A stretch of DNA of 64,000 nucleotides from CAVQBL01 sp963710715 (GCA_963710715.1 CAVQBL010000016.1:186001-250000); one strand, 5' to 3'. Counted from the stretch's first letter, positions 51,948-61,205 are shown. The notes: a model not told the origin generated them from the letters alone. Numbers and translations are program-made.

Positions 51948-52310
51948 CTAATCACTTGGAGAGTGTGGTGAATCGCTTAAAGGCTTACCATAAATTAGTA
52001 TTTCAAGTTTCTTTTTTTCTTCTTGTAGAATGTTTATTTTGTCTAATAAGTCACTTTTCTTTATCTCTTCTAGACCTTTCCTTTGTCTCCCTTCACATTC
52101 CTTTATTTGGGAAAGAATACTAGCTTTTTCTTCTTTAGAGGTTGCTTCTGCCATTTTTTCTTTTAGCATACCTAGTTCATACTTTGTATCATACCCTTTT
52201 TCACAGAGCAGACGATTATTTTCTTCTGTGAGCTTTTGCAAGAGTAAATTTAGTGCTTTAAGCTCTTCTTTTTTCTTTGCTGTATCATCACTATGAGGTA
52301 AATTTGCCAT
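51948..52310 (-). CDS. coiled-coil protein with Ser/Pro tail (paralogue B)
   Basis: A 120-residue coiled coil, clearly related to the 51417 protein: K-K-E-E-L-K-A-L, L-L-C-E-K-G-Y-D-T-K-Y, E-A-T-S-K-E-E-K and C-E-G-R-Q-R-K-G align in order. It ends S-D-S-P-H-S-P-S-D. GGAG lies nine bases before its ATG, and the start is 12 bp after the stop of the 662-residue gene. The pair is a tandem duplication; function unknown. Confidence 0.6.
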   Translation of the reverse strand: MANLPHSDDTAKKKEELKALNLLLQKLTEENNRLLCEKGYDTKYELGMLKEKMAEATSKEEKASILSQIKECEGRQRKGLEEIKKSDLLDKINILQEEKKKLEILIYGKPLSDSPHSPSD

Positions 52311-52322
52311 GATTTCATTCTC

Positions 52323-54311
52323 CTATTTAGAAAGTGTCGGAATTTTTTTATGCCTATACACGTCTCTTAGGTTCGCTTCTGTTATGTCTAGGTTTGCTTG
52401 ATTCTTGTTAAAGTGAGTTATAACTTCTTTAGCCAGATCAGATCTCCCTAAGCGCTCTAATAATTTAACTGCATAAATAAACATAGTTTCACTTTCTCTA
52501 TTTTCTGTTAGTATTTGCGGAACCTCAGGTGAGAAATCTCTCAACTTAAACAAAGGTTTTATTCCTATTACCTTCCTTATGCCAGTAACTGTCCTATCTT
52601 CTCCGTTCTCACCTTTTTTCTCTTCGATAGCGATTTTAGCTTCTGCTGGTACAAGTTGATTATAAATCTCCTTTGCTAAATCAGGATACGTTTCACCCAT
52701 GTAGGCAAAAATTTTATCGTATCGTTCACGCCCTAACCATCTTGAAAACATCCTATATGGCATTTCTTTCTTTGATTTATTCTGAAACACATGGGGATAG
52801 AGTTTGAGTATTTTATCCGCTTCATTTTTTCTATGACCGCCTTCAAGATATAAAAAAGCGTATGCCATAAAATCTTTCTGCGCGAGTTTTATTGATTCTA
52901 TCTTATTCTTTGTGTTTTCCATTATTGTTTTTATTTCACCATTTTTTTCGTCACCGATTTTTTTAGCAGCTGCCATCGCTAACTTATATAAATCATATTG
53001 CTCATTAGGATTTTTATTATTGTCTCCTTTATTAACTAAATCTTTAATCGTTGCAATAGATACCTCTATTGATTCTACTTTATCCTCTGTATTTTTTATT
53101 TTTACTTCATTATTTTTATTGTCACTGATTTTTTCTTCTCTATTAACTAAACCATTAATGGTTGGAATAAATATTTCTGAAGCAGAATGGTACAATGCTA
53201 ATTTTTCACGTTCTATTAATTGTGATATTTTGCTTGCAAAACCGATATTCTTACAAAATGCTTCCATGTCTCTCTGGGTAGCACTTAAGCAGTTTTTTAC
53301 CGCCTCCTTATCGCCTAGATACTTCATAAAGCTCTTATTAGTCAATGCAACATTTAATAATTCTTTTTTGCGCGCGTGAAAAAAATCAATAATTTCTCTT
53401 ATTTTAGGATTCTTTTCAGAGCTAGCGATGCAAGCCGCATTATGTTTGACAATATAGGTAAATAAGTCATCTGGTGTGAGAAGGATCTTCAATATCATCT
53501 CATTCACTTCTTCACGAAATTTCGGATTTTTTTGCAATGAATCTGCAATTGAAATTCTAATATCGTCTTTTGTGGGATCAAATCTCAATACACCGTCTTT
53601 TTTAAAGTCTAGCCAAGTACTTGCTGCGTATTTGGATGGTATCGGTAATTCAGTGATTCCGCGATTATCGATTTCGCTATCAATCTTATATTGTTCGGCA
53701 CGAAGCGAAGCGCAACACCAGTCACCATCTATTTTTATAACTTTGTGTTTACCGTCAATTATTGCACGACCTAAATTTCCTAGCTTGTTATCTGCTTCGT
53801 TACAGAAATAACATGCCATCAGCACATTTCCTAACCCTGTGTACCCTTCTGGGTCGCCTTCATAACCTTTTTGAAATTTAGACCAGATGGTAAATTTTTT
53901 ATTTTTTTTCCTCTCGTTTTTGTTATCCACCTCCAAAGAGAGAAACCCAGGTATTTCTTCAGACAAAATATAATGATGCCCTTTTTCGTCTTTTGTTAGG
54001 AAAACTCTCGGCTGATACGGCATCCAAAGCTTAAAAAGCTGCCCTGAACTTGCTTCTGCCACCATTGTAGCTTGGTTTGCTTCTAGCTTTTCTTTTCGAT
54101 CTTTTGCGGAAATATTTTTTAGTTTTTCAGGGTTTAAACCTAAAAGTTTTTGGTAAAAGACTTGCTTCTCTTCATCTATCAATTTTCTTATCTGGTGAGA
54201 ATCAATAACCTCCTTATTTACATATTTTTCTTCTGTGACACCAAATGTTTTTTCTTTACCGTAGATTTTTAGACGTACTTGTCGAATAGCAGGAGCTCTA
54301 GGAGTAGCCAT
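52323..54311 (-). CDS. large unknown protein with possible kinase-like N-terminal region
   Basis: A 662-residue protein with no signal peptide or membrane helix; highly charged and Lys-rich. Residues 100-200 look like an atypical kinase core. They contain I-L-S-E-E-I-P-G-F (hinge-like), then E-A-D-N-K-L-G-N-L-G (catalytic-loop-like Asp and Asn) at 172-181 and K-I-D-G-D-W (DFG-like) at 193-198. This resembles phosphoinositide or HipA-type atypical kinases rather than common protein kinases. The middle and end are helical. GAGG is six bases before the ATG. First gene of the three-gene operon. A translocated effector is the most interesting reading but remains inference. Confidence 0.6.
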   Translation of the reverse strand: MATPRAPAIRQVRLKIYGKEKTFGVTEEKYVNKEVIDSHQIRKLIDEEKQVFYQKLLGLNPEKLKNISAKDRKEKLEANQATMVAEASSGQLFKLWMPYQPRVFLTKDEKGHHYILSEEIPGFLSLEVDNKNERKKNKKFTIWSKFQKGYEGDPEGYTGLGNVLMACYFCNEADNKLGNLGRAIIDGKHKVIKIDGDWCCASLRAEQYKIDSEIDNRGITELPIPSKYAASTWLDFKKDGVLRFDPTKDDIRISIADSLQKNPKFREEVNEMILKILLTPDDLFTYIVKHNAACIASSEKNPKIREIIDFFHARKKELLNVALTNKSFMKYLGDKEAVKNCLSATQRDMEAFCKNIGFASKISQLIEREKLALYHSASEIFIPTINGLVNREEKISDNKNNEVKIKNTEDKVESIEVSIATIKDLVNKGDNNKNPNEQYDLYKLAMAAAKKIGDEKNGEIKTIMENTKNKIESIKLAQKDFMAYAFLYLEGGHRKNEADKILKLYPHVFQNKSKKEMPYRMFSRWLGRERYDKIFAYMGETYPDLAKEIYNQLVPAEAKIAIEEKKGENGEDRTVTGIRKVIGIKPLFKLRDFSPEVPQILTENRESETMFIYAVKLLERLGRSDLAKEVITHFNKNQANLDITEANLRDVYRHKKIPTLSK

Positions 54312-54463
54312 ACATAACCTCGTAATATGCCATTTATGCTCATTTTTATAGTATAGTCGTTATTTCAATAAGTTATTTTATAGGCTAGGTTACAATTCTC
54401 CAGTATGCCGATTATTATTCGATATGCTGGTTGCACTTGCGAAATTAAGATTTATCGGTGAAA

Positions 54464-54628
54464 TCACTGATTTATCGAAATCATAAGAGCTGATTGATTT
54501 TTTTCACTTAGCAAAAGTTTCCCTTGGGAATAGAGTTTTATTGCAAATCCTAGATTGCCAGATTCGAGCGGAATACCAATTCCACTCAATATTAATTGAA
54601 AAGGAGATTTGTCACTACGTAGATATTT
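54464..54628 (-). pseudogene. fragment without start in the 54.3-54.8 kb gap
   Basis: An open stretch of 54 codons ending at TGA (54464) reads K-Y-L-R-S-D-K-S-P-F-Q-L and G-I-G-I-P-L-E-S-G-N-L-G-F-A-I-K-L. It has no start codon and is preceded by TAA. It is likely the tail of a deleted gene. Not recognised. The stretch 54312-54463 holds only the promoter of the 662-residue gene as far as I can see. Confidence 0.35.
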
Positions 54629-54643
54629 TTAAAGATTGAGCTT

Positions 54644-54784
54644 TTACCAAACTTCACCGAAAGGACGGGCTTCAACTTCAAATGACCAAGAAGAAGGCGC
54701 TTGTTGTGTTAGCCAAAAAACGGTATCTGCAACATCATTAGGTTTAACAAAAAAATTATCAGGTTTATCCGGCATGCGTTGTTG
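54644..54784 (-). pseudogene. C-terminal remnant of a short-chain dehydrogenase
   Basis: 46 codons ending at TAA (54644-54646) read M-P-D-K-P-D-N-F-F-V-K-P-N-D-V-A-D-T-V-F and then W-L-T-Q-Q-A-P-S-S-W-S-F-E-V-E-A-R-P. This corresponds to the C-terminus of SDR-family oxidoreductases (the D-P-x-x-I-A-E-x-Y ... W-x-F-E-V-x-L-R-P pattern). Nothing of the NAD-binding part is present, so most of the gene has been deleted. Confidence 0.65.
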
Positions 54785-54840
54785 TCATGGACTGACATTA
54801 AATATTATCATCTAAATAAGATAAAAAATCTAAGATTAAC

Positions 54841-55572
54841 TTATTTAATTCTTTTGTCAGGTGGTAAATATTTCAAGCTATTTACCATGTAATATTGAGT
54901 GATTACTTTTTGGAAATGCATATAATCTACACCGGCGCGGAAAAAACCGCCCCATTCCCAACCTTTTTCTGTAAATGCTTTGAAGGTGTTATCGTTTTCT
55001 TTTATCATGCCGGGATGATTTAGAGTCCTATTAAGATAAGGCTTCCCATCCTCGGGTGTAACTTTATCATGAGGTAGAGCTCCCGGATTATATCGAGGAT
55101 TAATATCAATAGCATAACCAAAACTATGCATGGATAATTGCGTTGGCGTTTGCGCATCCGGACGACAAACAAATCCTATGGTATTATTTTTACGAGAATA
55201 GTCTTTTATTTCTTCATCCGTAGGCGGGGTATTGTGTAAATTCATTAAGTTTTCAGGTAAGCTCATCTCTTCAATCGGAAAATGAGCATCAAACAATTTC
55301 TTGAAAATATCTATAGTTTCTTTCGCTACTTCTTTATTAACAATCAATTCTCCTTTATGAATTTTATTATCAAAACCATGATAGCTGATTGTTAAGTAAG
55401 CAAGCTGATCAAAGCCCACCGGGCATCCTTCATGCCATGTTACGCCTAGCATTTTTTTCTGAACGGATGGAGGAATTGAAGATATTTTCCAAAAAAAAGA
55501 ATCCATTGCGTTACATGTTATGGAATATATTGCTATCCAGAGTAAAGTGAAGAAATAGAAAAATTTATACAA
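54841..55572 (-). CDS. M15-family D-alanyl-D-alanine carboxypeptidase-like, exported
   Basis: A 243-residue protein. The N-terminal signal ends around C-N-A. The zinc site S-M-H-S-F-G-Y-A-I-D-I-N (S-x-H-x-x-G-x-A-x-D) and the downstream G-W-E-W-G-G-F-F-R-x-G-V-D-Y-M-H-F are typical of M15 peptidases that trim peptidoglycan stem peptides. The start is a TTG with AGGA eight bases before it, 11 bp after the HTH gene, so it is coupled to that gene. Target (own wall or competitor) unknown. Confidence 0.85.
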   Translation of the reverse strand: MYKFFYFFTLLWIAIYSITCNAMDSFFWKISSIPPSVQKKMLGVTWHEGCPVGFDQLAYLTISYHGFDNKIHKGELIVNKEVAKETIDIFKKLFDAHFPIEEMSLPENLMNLHNTPPTDEEIKDYSRKNNTIGFVCRPDAQTPTQLSMHSFGYAIDINPRYNPGALPHDKVTPEDGKPYLNRTLNHPGMIKENDNTFKAFTEKGWEWGGFFRAGVDYMHFQKVITQYYMVNSLKYLPPDKRIK

Positions 55573-55583
55573 GTTCTTATCCT

Positions 55584-55904
55584 TTAAGCAGCATCTCTAA
55601 CATCAATTTTCAAATGCAAATTTTCACGATCTATCCAATCTTGCAAACACAATCTGACAAATTGTTTTTGTGAGTAGCCCAGTTTTTTCGCAAACTCAGC
55701 AGCAGCACGTGGGCTAATGAATCTTCTGCCACGTTCAATATCGCATAAATATTGTTTGGAAACTTTAAGAAGCTTAGCAAATTCAACTTGGGATAATTCC
55801 TCTCCTTGGCGAATGGCTAATAATAAATTTCCTAAAGTCAACTTACTATGTATAAGATTTTCCAAAAATTTAGCAGCGTCGCCGGCTTTTTTCTTAGCAA
55901 TCAT
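55584..55904 (-). CDS. XRE-family helix-turn-helix regulator
   Basis: A 106-residue HTH protein: L-S-Q-V-E-F-A-K-L-L-K-V-S-K-Q-Y-L-C-D-I-E-R-G is the XRE motif. It resembles antitoxins of the HigA type, but no RelE/HigB-like toxin gene adjoins it; instead it is followed by an M15 peptidase start. The leader region (55905-56051) has only a 15-codon frame that I do not regard as a gene. It may repress itself and the peptidase. Confidence 0.8.
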   Translation of the reverse strand: MIAKKKAGDAAKFLENLIHSKLTLGNLLLAIRQGEELSQVEFAKLLKVSKQYLCDIERGRRFISPRAAAEFAKKLGYSQKQFVRLCLQDWIDRENLHLKIDVRDAA

Positions 55905-56051
55905 GTTTATTTATCCTAACAATTTTAAATTCTTCAAGCATTTTAATATTTTCTTTTTATAATGAAAATTATTATTGTGGTTCTATGACCATATAAAAAT
56001 CTTCAACTTTATTTTTTGTATATCACAATGCCTTTCTGTTTTTTAAATAGA

Positions 56052-57113
56052 CTATTCAACATCATCCAGCTCTTTTATTTCGCTCAATATTTCGCTTTCT
56101 AATTCCTGTGGATCAGGAAGCTTTCCAATTAACTCTTTCGGTAAAATCTTAGATAATTTAATTTCAGCTATGCCCATTGGCTTATTAACATCCCGTAAGG
56201 CATAATCTGCTTCTACAGAATTTCTATTGGTGCAAAGTATTAATCCGATAGATTGATTTTCATCAGGCTGTTTTACATAATCATCTAATAGACCTAAATA
56301 TAAATTCATTTTACCCGCGTACTCTGCTTTAAATTTTTTAGCTTTTAGTTCTACTGCGAAAAGTGATCTGAGTATCCGGTTGAAAAATAAAATATCTATA
56401 AAATATTCATTTTTCCCAGCGACAATACGATATTGATTTCCAATAAATGCGAATCCGTTTCCTAACATCATAATTACTTCTTTAATTCTACCAACCATTT
56501 CATTCTCAATTTGTTTTTCCAGTAAAGAATGTGAGCCAAAAAATGGTTTATTTACTTCAAGAAAATATCCTGCTTTAAGTAAATTATCTGCTTTAATTGC
56601 TAAGTGGTCTGGTAGCGTTGTTTGAAAATTGTGCTTTTTATTCCGCAAGCATTCTCTTTCATATGTACCTGATTTAATTTGAAGTTCAATGGCGTTTCGA
56701 CTACACATGGTGTCACTTGCCAATTTCAAATAAAATCTCCTTTCATGAATGTCTTTTATCTTATACATGATGATTAAATTTGTGCTCCACCGGACAGTTT
56801 TGGCAATTTCAAGTAACTCGGGTGTTTCAAAATATTCAGAATAAAACTGTCGCATATGCCGAAGATTTTGCTCTGAGTAACCTTTAGCATTCGAAAATGC
56901 GAAGGTTAAGTCACGTGAAAGACGGGCTAGTATTTGTTTTCCCCATTGATAACGATCTGCTACCTTTGAAAGTAATTTGCCTAAGTGCCAATACAGTTCG
57001 ATATTGGTGCGGTTTGCATCTCGTGGAATTGATGTTGAGCTTCAAGAATAGTTTGTTTGCTTTCTTCCAGTAGATGCTTATAGTCTGTTAACTCAATATT
57101 ATTTTTTGTCATA
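56052..57113 (-). pseudogene. frameshifted DUF1016 (YhcG-like) PDDEXK nuclease
   Basis: The ATG at 57113 starts M-T-K-N-N-I-E-L-T-D-Y-K-H-L-L, which ends early. A one-base shift later, the frame reads N-I-E-L-Y-W-H-L-G-K-L-L and then continues to 56052. The C-terminal half contains the PDDEXK-type motif D-I-L-F-F-N-R-I-L and F-A-V-E-L-K-A-K. DUF1016 proteins are restriction- or phage-related nucleases. The gene is broken near 57015-57035. A 13 bp perfect hairpin lies 16 bp upstream. Confidence 0.85.
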
Positions 57114-57129
57114 AAATTGTCCGTTTTTC

Positions 57130-57159
57130 AACTTTCGCTAACGCTTGTTAGCGAAAGTT
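57130..57159. repeat. perfect 13 bp stem-loop in front of the DUF1016 gene
   Basis: AACTTTCGCTAAC and GTTAGCGAAAGTT pair perfectly with a 4-base loop (GCTT). It lies between the DUF1016 start and the 57219 gene, just outside both. It could be an operator, a recognition site for the nuclease or its cognate methylase, or a small terminator. Confidence 0.7.
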
Positions 57160-57218
57160 AACGATAGAGTAAACTTTTTAAAAACCATATAACCACATAA
57201 CTGGTATTTTTTGCTGTA

Positions 57219-58010
57219 CTATACATTTGTATAATCAAATACTTGAAATGGCTTGCCGTTTTGCTTCATCTTTTTCCATTCATCAGAAGTAAAGCTATAT
57301 CTTTCCGAGGACGGCCAATCGGGAAACTTTATTCTAAAATAATCACCAATTGCTGCTTTCATTCCATCATTTGGTCCATACCCTGAAAGTCCTAAGCTAC
57401 GGCTGCCTGGTGAGAAATCTTCGGTATAGAATTGTGATGACAGTAAAACCAGCAGTCCGCAAATAGCATCAATCAGATTTTCAAAGTTTGCTTTTTCAAA
57501 ATCGACATGTCTGTTGTGTCTGGTTGCATGGTATGCTTCATACCATGCTGGGTTTGGCCTAGTAGTATCAGACCAACATTTGAAAGGTTCTCGTAGCCCT
57601 TTTACCCCTTTCCAATAAGGTACTTTTATTTGATATGCAGATAAATGATGCGTGACTTCTAGCTTATTATAATCACTCATATTCATTCTAACCAGATCGC
57701 CATTGCGATTTTGTTTTTCAGTATATCCGTGTGCATTAAGTATAGCTTTACAATTAGATTCTACTTCAACACATGATCTCATTAGAAGTTCGTGTATTCT
57801 GAGTGAATGGCACATCAGGTTTTTGTCCGATGGTTCAATGTAGTAAGACAGGCTTTTAAAGTCCTTTAGAATAAGTAAAAATATTCTGATATGTTGTTCT
57901 GGTTCTATAGCATATAGAGGGTCAAGGATATATAGTGATTGGCCACTATTACTATAACTACCATCAATAAATTGTCTGCAATTTCTATAGTATGGTGTTG
58001 TTATGCTCAT
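57219..58010 (-). CDS. hypothetical protein, possible HEPN-like
   Basis: A 263-residue soluble protein. The last third contains an all-helical region with Y-H-A-T-R-H-N-R-H-V-D-F followed by a helix rich in Leu and Ile (N-L-I-D-A-I-C-G-L-L-V-L-L). The Arg/His arrangement recalls HEPN RNases (R-x4-6-H), as in Abi-type phage defence. It is next to a broken DUF1016 gene with an upstream hairpin, so this is a plausible defence-island remnant. Family not certain. Confidence 0.55.
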   Translation of the reverse strand: MSITTPYYRNCRQFIDGSYSNSGQSLYILDPLYAIEPEQHIRIFLLILKDFKSLSYYIEPSDKNLMCHSLRIHELLMRSCVEVESNCKAILNAHGYTEKQNRNGDLVRMNMSDYNKLEVTHHLSAYQIKVPYWKGVKGLREPFKCWSDTTRPNPAWYEAYHATRHNRHVDFEKANFENLIDAICGLLVLLSSQFYTEDFSPGSRSLGLSGYGPNDGMKAAIGDYFRIKFPDWPSSERYSFTSDEWKKMKQNGKPFQVFDYTNV

Positions 58011-58088
58011 ATTATTTTTTCTCTTTGTTAGTAAGTCTAATAACGTGAAATACCCCGGTTTTTTGACGAATATTTATGTTTTTTACAA

Positions 58089-59003
58089 TTAAATTCCCGC
58101 AGTAATATAAGCAATTTCATTTTTTTCATCAGGTGTTTTTACATGTATATGGGTTCCCCCAAAACCTACATAATATTTTTCACCAAGAATTTCTGTTACT
58201 TTCATTAAGAGTATTCGTGGATCAGAGACGGGACTTTGCTGCTTAATAAATAATTGTAAAGTTTTAAGTTTCGGATGATCTTCTAATTTAACAGTGTCGC
58301 AAAGCCTTAAGGAAGGCATTTTCCTAGGAGAACTATTTTTGCTGTTTCTATCTTCCGCAAATGCAATAATTGAAGAAATATCAGCATTACTGGAAGTAAT
58401 TTTTTTAGACCGCAAACTAGATTTATTATGATTTTCTGGAAACTCAATAGTGGGAATTAAACCATTAACACTTACTATTGCCATATTGAAAAGTTCAATA
58501 GCCTCAAGATGTTTTTCTGGATTGCCTCTCCAAAAAAATAATGGGTTAATAGTAATTACTAAATTTTCATTATCGTCATAAGTACGATGGATAAACTTTT
58601 CATTGAGCAATTGATTTAATGCGTTATCAAAACGTTGTGGGGTCCATTTCTCCCACAAGGAACGGTATGTGATATTTTTTACCGTTAATGAATTATCTTT
58701 CAGGTTACGCAATATTACCGTAAGTAGTCGATATGCGTCTTCACCAAAATTGCCAGCATGTCCATGATTAGACATAGCTAAAAAGACCGAATCAGAAATT
58801 TGAATAGGTTCACCCCAAAAGTTATTTTCCTTAGGTTGTTGCGGCTGTCTCTTTAGTGCAGCAGACAGAGTATTCCAGTCTTTAAATCCATGTATTTTTG
58901 CTACAGCTTGTAGGCATGATGATTGAGAAATTGCAGTATTATTTTGAATAAGAAAATCTTTAAGAAGAGCAGCTTGTCGTTTTACTTCAATAAGGGATAT
59001 CAT
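58089..59003 (-). CDS. hypothetical protein with glyoxalase-superfamily-type N-terminus
   Basis: A 304-residue protein. I start at the ATG at 59003, which has GAGGA eight bases upstream; the frame continues 11 codons upstream without signal. The N-terminal segment (A-A-L-L-K-D-F-L, A-V-A-K-I-H-G-F-K-D-W-N-T-L-S-A-A) matches the short helical domain of glyoxalase-related proteins annotated in accessory regions. The middle may be a winged helix (D-A-Y-R-L-L-T-V-I-L-R-N-L). Function unknown. Confidence 0.6.
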   Translation of the reverse strand: MISLIEVKRQAALLKDFLIQNNTAISQSSCLQAVAKIHGFKDWNTLSAALKRQPQQPKENNFWGEPIQISDSVFLAMSNHGHAGNFGEDAYRLLTVILRNLKDNSLTVKNITYRSLWEKWTPQRFDNALNQLLNEKFIHRTYDDNENLVITINPLFFWRGNPEKHLEAIELFNMAIVSVNGLIPTIEFPENHNKSSLRSKKITSSNADISSIIAFAEDRNSKNSSPRKMPSLRLCDTVKLEDHPKLKTLQLFIKQQSPVSDPRILLMKVTEILGEKYYVGFGGTHIHVKTPDEKNEIAYITAGI

Positions 59004-59386
59004 TTTAAATTCCTCAATAGTTAAGAGCTTTCCCAAAGCCTGCGTTATTGGACGCTCAAACTAAATCAGAATAAAATGTCGTTTGGCATTAAGAAAACTA
59101 TTTACCGTACCTATAATTAGGTGCAGGCGGATAGGTTAGTTTCAAACCGTTGGCGAGTATTGCAAATTTATTTTAGCCTGTCAAAGATCTCGGTTTGTTA
59201 CACTTCGGATGGGATTCTGCACAAATTTTTTATTTGCGCTGGTTAATGTGCAGAATGAAAGAATTGTAACATTGAGTAACCAGCGGAATTAATTTTTTTA
59301 ACAGCATTTTATTTGGGATTAAATGGATGGCGTGATAAACAGCGATAACACCATGCGCTGTAATGGCAGTAATGAATACTGTAATT
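59004..59386. other. intergenic stretch without an assignable gene
   Basis: The 383 bp between the 58089 gene and ada contain no frame with family features. A minus-strand open frame running into ada in another phase (59230-59463) is judged a shadow. It has short AT-rich parts and a few imperfect repeats (TTTGCGCTGG...CCAGCGG near 59230-59283). Confidence 0.4.
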
Positions 59387-60440
59387 TTACATTCCGGTTG
59401 CCTGCTTTTTTTCATGCCCCAATAGCCATTGTTTGCGGGCGATCCCTCCACCATAACCGCCAAGCTTACCGTCTGTGTTGATTACACGATGGCACGGTAC
59501 AATAACAGCTAATGGATTAGCACCATTCGCTTGGGCAACGGCACGAAAAGCAGTCGGTTTTTTTAGCAATTTCGCAATTTCCAAATAAGATCGTGTTTCA
59601 CCCGGTGGGATTTTTCTCAATTCTTCCCAGACGCTTTTTTGAAAAGGCGAACCGATTAAATGAATAGGTGTTTTAAAGACAAGATTTTTTCCATCAAAAT
59701 AGTGAGCAATTTCAGATTCGATACTTTTTATAATTTGCGTTTCACCAGGAATAATCGCGGCTTTCAATTTTTTTCTTAACGATTCAACTTCACGCTCTAA
59801 ACCACGGCGGTCAACAAACTCCAACAAATAAAGACCGGTTTCATCGGCAATAGCAATCATGGGCCCAAGTCTTGTATCCAACCAGGCCGCTTTCAAAACG
59901 CGAGTGTTTGCTTGCGTAGGTGCAGCTCCCATCATTCTTGAAAAGGCATCGCGAAAACCACTACTGGATTCATAGCCTGTTGACAATTGAGCATCAATAA
60001 CGCTATTTCCCTCTCGAATATGTTTAATGGCTAAACCCATCCGTCTCGCTCTTGCATATTCAACAAAATGTCATTCCAAAACGTTTTTTAAATTGTCTTC
60101 TTGCCGTCGAAGCATCGATGGATAATTCACGAAAATCTTGATCTTTCCAGCGTTTTTCAGGGTTGTTTTCAATGGCTTTTACTAGTGTGCTCACAACGTA
60201 TGATACTTGGTTGGGATGTGAAAGTGGTTGGCAACGTTGGCAAGGCCTAAAAGAAGCGAGCAATGCTTCTTTAGCTGTTTCAAAGAATTCACAGTTTTCG
60301 AATTTTGGTTTCCTGGCAGAGCAGGTTGGCCGACAAAATACACCTGTTGTTTTAACGCCTACATAAAAAATGCCTTCATACCCAGGATCTTTGGTAACTA
60401 ATGCTTGATAATACTCTATCTTTTTTTTGACAGCTAACAT
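59387..60440 (-). pseudogene. ada: ada, methyltransferase/regulator with one frameshift
   Basis: Two adjoining frames give the N-terminal and C-terminal halves of Ada. The first (60060-60440) carries the zinc/methyl-acceptor domain (V-F-C-R-P-T-C-S-A-R-K-P, F-R-P-C-Q-R-C-Q) and the start of the AraC-type HTH. The second (59387-60040) has the rest of the HTH and the O6-methylguanine transferase motif V-P-C-H-R-V-I. Removing one T from a TTTT run near 60065 restores the frame (G-M-T-F-V-E-Y-A-R-A-R-R). Either a real inactivation or a sequencing slip. Confidence 0.9.
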
Positions 60441-60554
60441 GGTTAGTCTCACTAAAATAACGAGAAATTTTGTTTATACATTATATTATAGTGAGTTTAT
60501 TAATCGGTGCTGCCGAAATTCAGGCATTCATTTTTGTTAGATAACATTAAAGTT

Positions 60555-61205
60555 TTAATCGCACGTTAAATGCGGTATGCAACTATATCCCAAAAATTTT
60601 GCGGAATCCTCTTTTGCCGGTAATTTAAAATCAAACACACTCACTCCCCACATTTTTTTATTCTGATAAGTTCTACCATCGCTGGAGCCAAACATGAGAG
60701 GTTCGTGATTAGAGTTTTGGCCTAAATACAGCATGACATGCGTAATTGAATTTGAGTTATTTATTTTATAAGTTCCAGACCAAAATAATAAATCGCCGGG
60801 TTTTAATTTTGAAAAATCTGCTGAATTAAAATCATTGACTTGAACATGATGGAGAGTCCCGTTTTTCTCAACCCACTGATACATGTCATTTGCAGATCGC
60901 GGTACGTCTTTAACGCCATTACTACTTAATAAATAATAAATTGTTCCTGAACAATCCATGCCATGATTTTTCGGATCAGCAGATCCGTACAGGTATGTTA
61001 GATTTTGCTTTGTTAAAGTTGCCGCATTAGAAATGAGAGTCTTAACGGAGGGTGGATAATTAAGGTAACCCACAAGATCGGATATAGGAATAGGTTTTGT
61101 TATTGCAGGTTTTAATTGGTTTTGGGCGTTACAGATTAAAGGATATAAAACAATTATCGAAAAAAGAATTCTATGAATTTTTGACATGGCTAATTTCTTT
61201 TTCAT
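60555..61205 (-). CDS. NlpC/P60-family exported peptidase
   Basis: About 216 residues with a signal (I-H-R-I-L-F-S-I-I-V-L-Y-P-L-I-C-N-A) and an NlpC/P60 domain. The catalytic Cys is in G-M-D-C-S-G-T-I-Y-Y-L-L and the His in S-I-T-H-V-M-L-Y-L-G. It cleaves peptidoglycan stem peptides. The start may be at 61205 or 61187; both overlap the end of folKP, so it is in the same operon. A stretch of about 23 codons further upstream is probably not translated. Confidence 0.85.
   Translation of the reverse strand: MKKKLAMSKIHRILFSIIVLYPLICNAQNQLKPAITKPIPISDLVGYLNYPPSVKTLISNAATLTKQNLTYLYGSADPKNHGMDCSGTIYYLLSSNGVKDVPRSANDMYQWVEKNGTLHHVQVNDFNSADFSKLKPGDLLFWSGTYKINNSNSITHVMLYLGQNSNHEPLMFGSSDGRTYQNKKMWGVSVFDFKLPAKEDSAKFLGYSCIPHLTCD

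Noticed and set aside
55905..55960. A 15-codon frame upstream of the HTH gene as a toxin
   Set aside because: Too short and without RelE/HigB features.
56880..56960. CACGTGAAA sequence near 56914 as a second parS
   Set aside because: Four of the fixed parS positions differ, so it is unlikely to be bound by ParB.
59230..59463. Open frame of 77 codons on the minus strand next to ada
   Set aside because: It runs through the 3' end of ada in another phase and has no family features or ribosome site.
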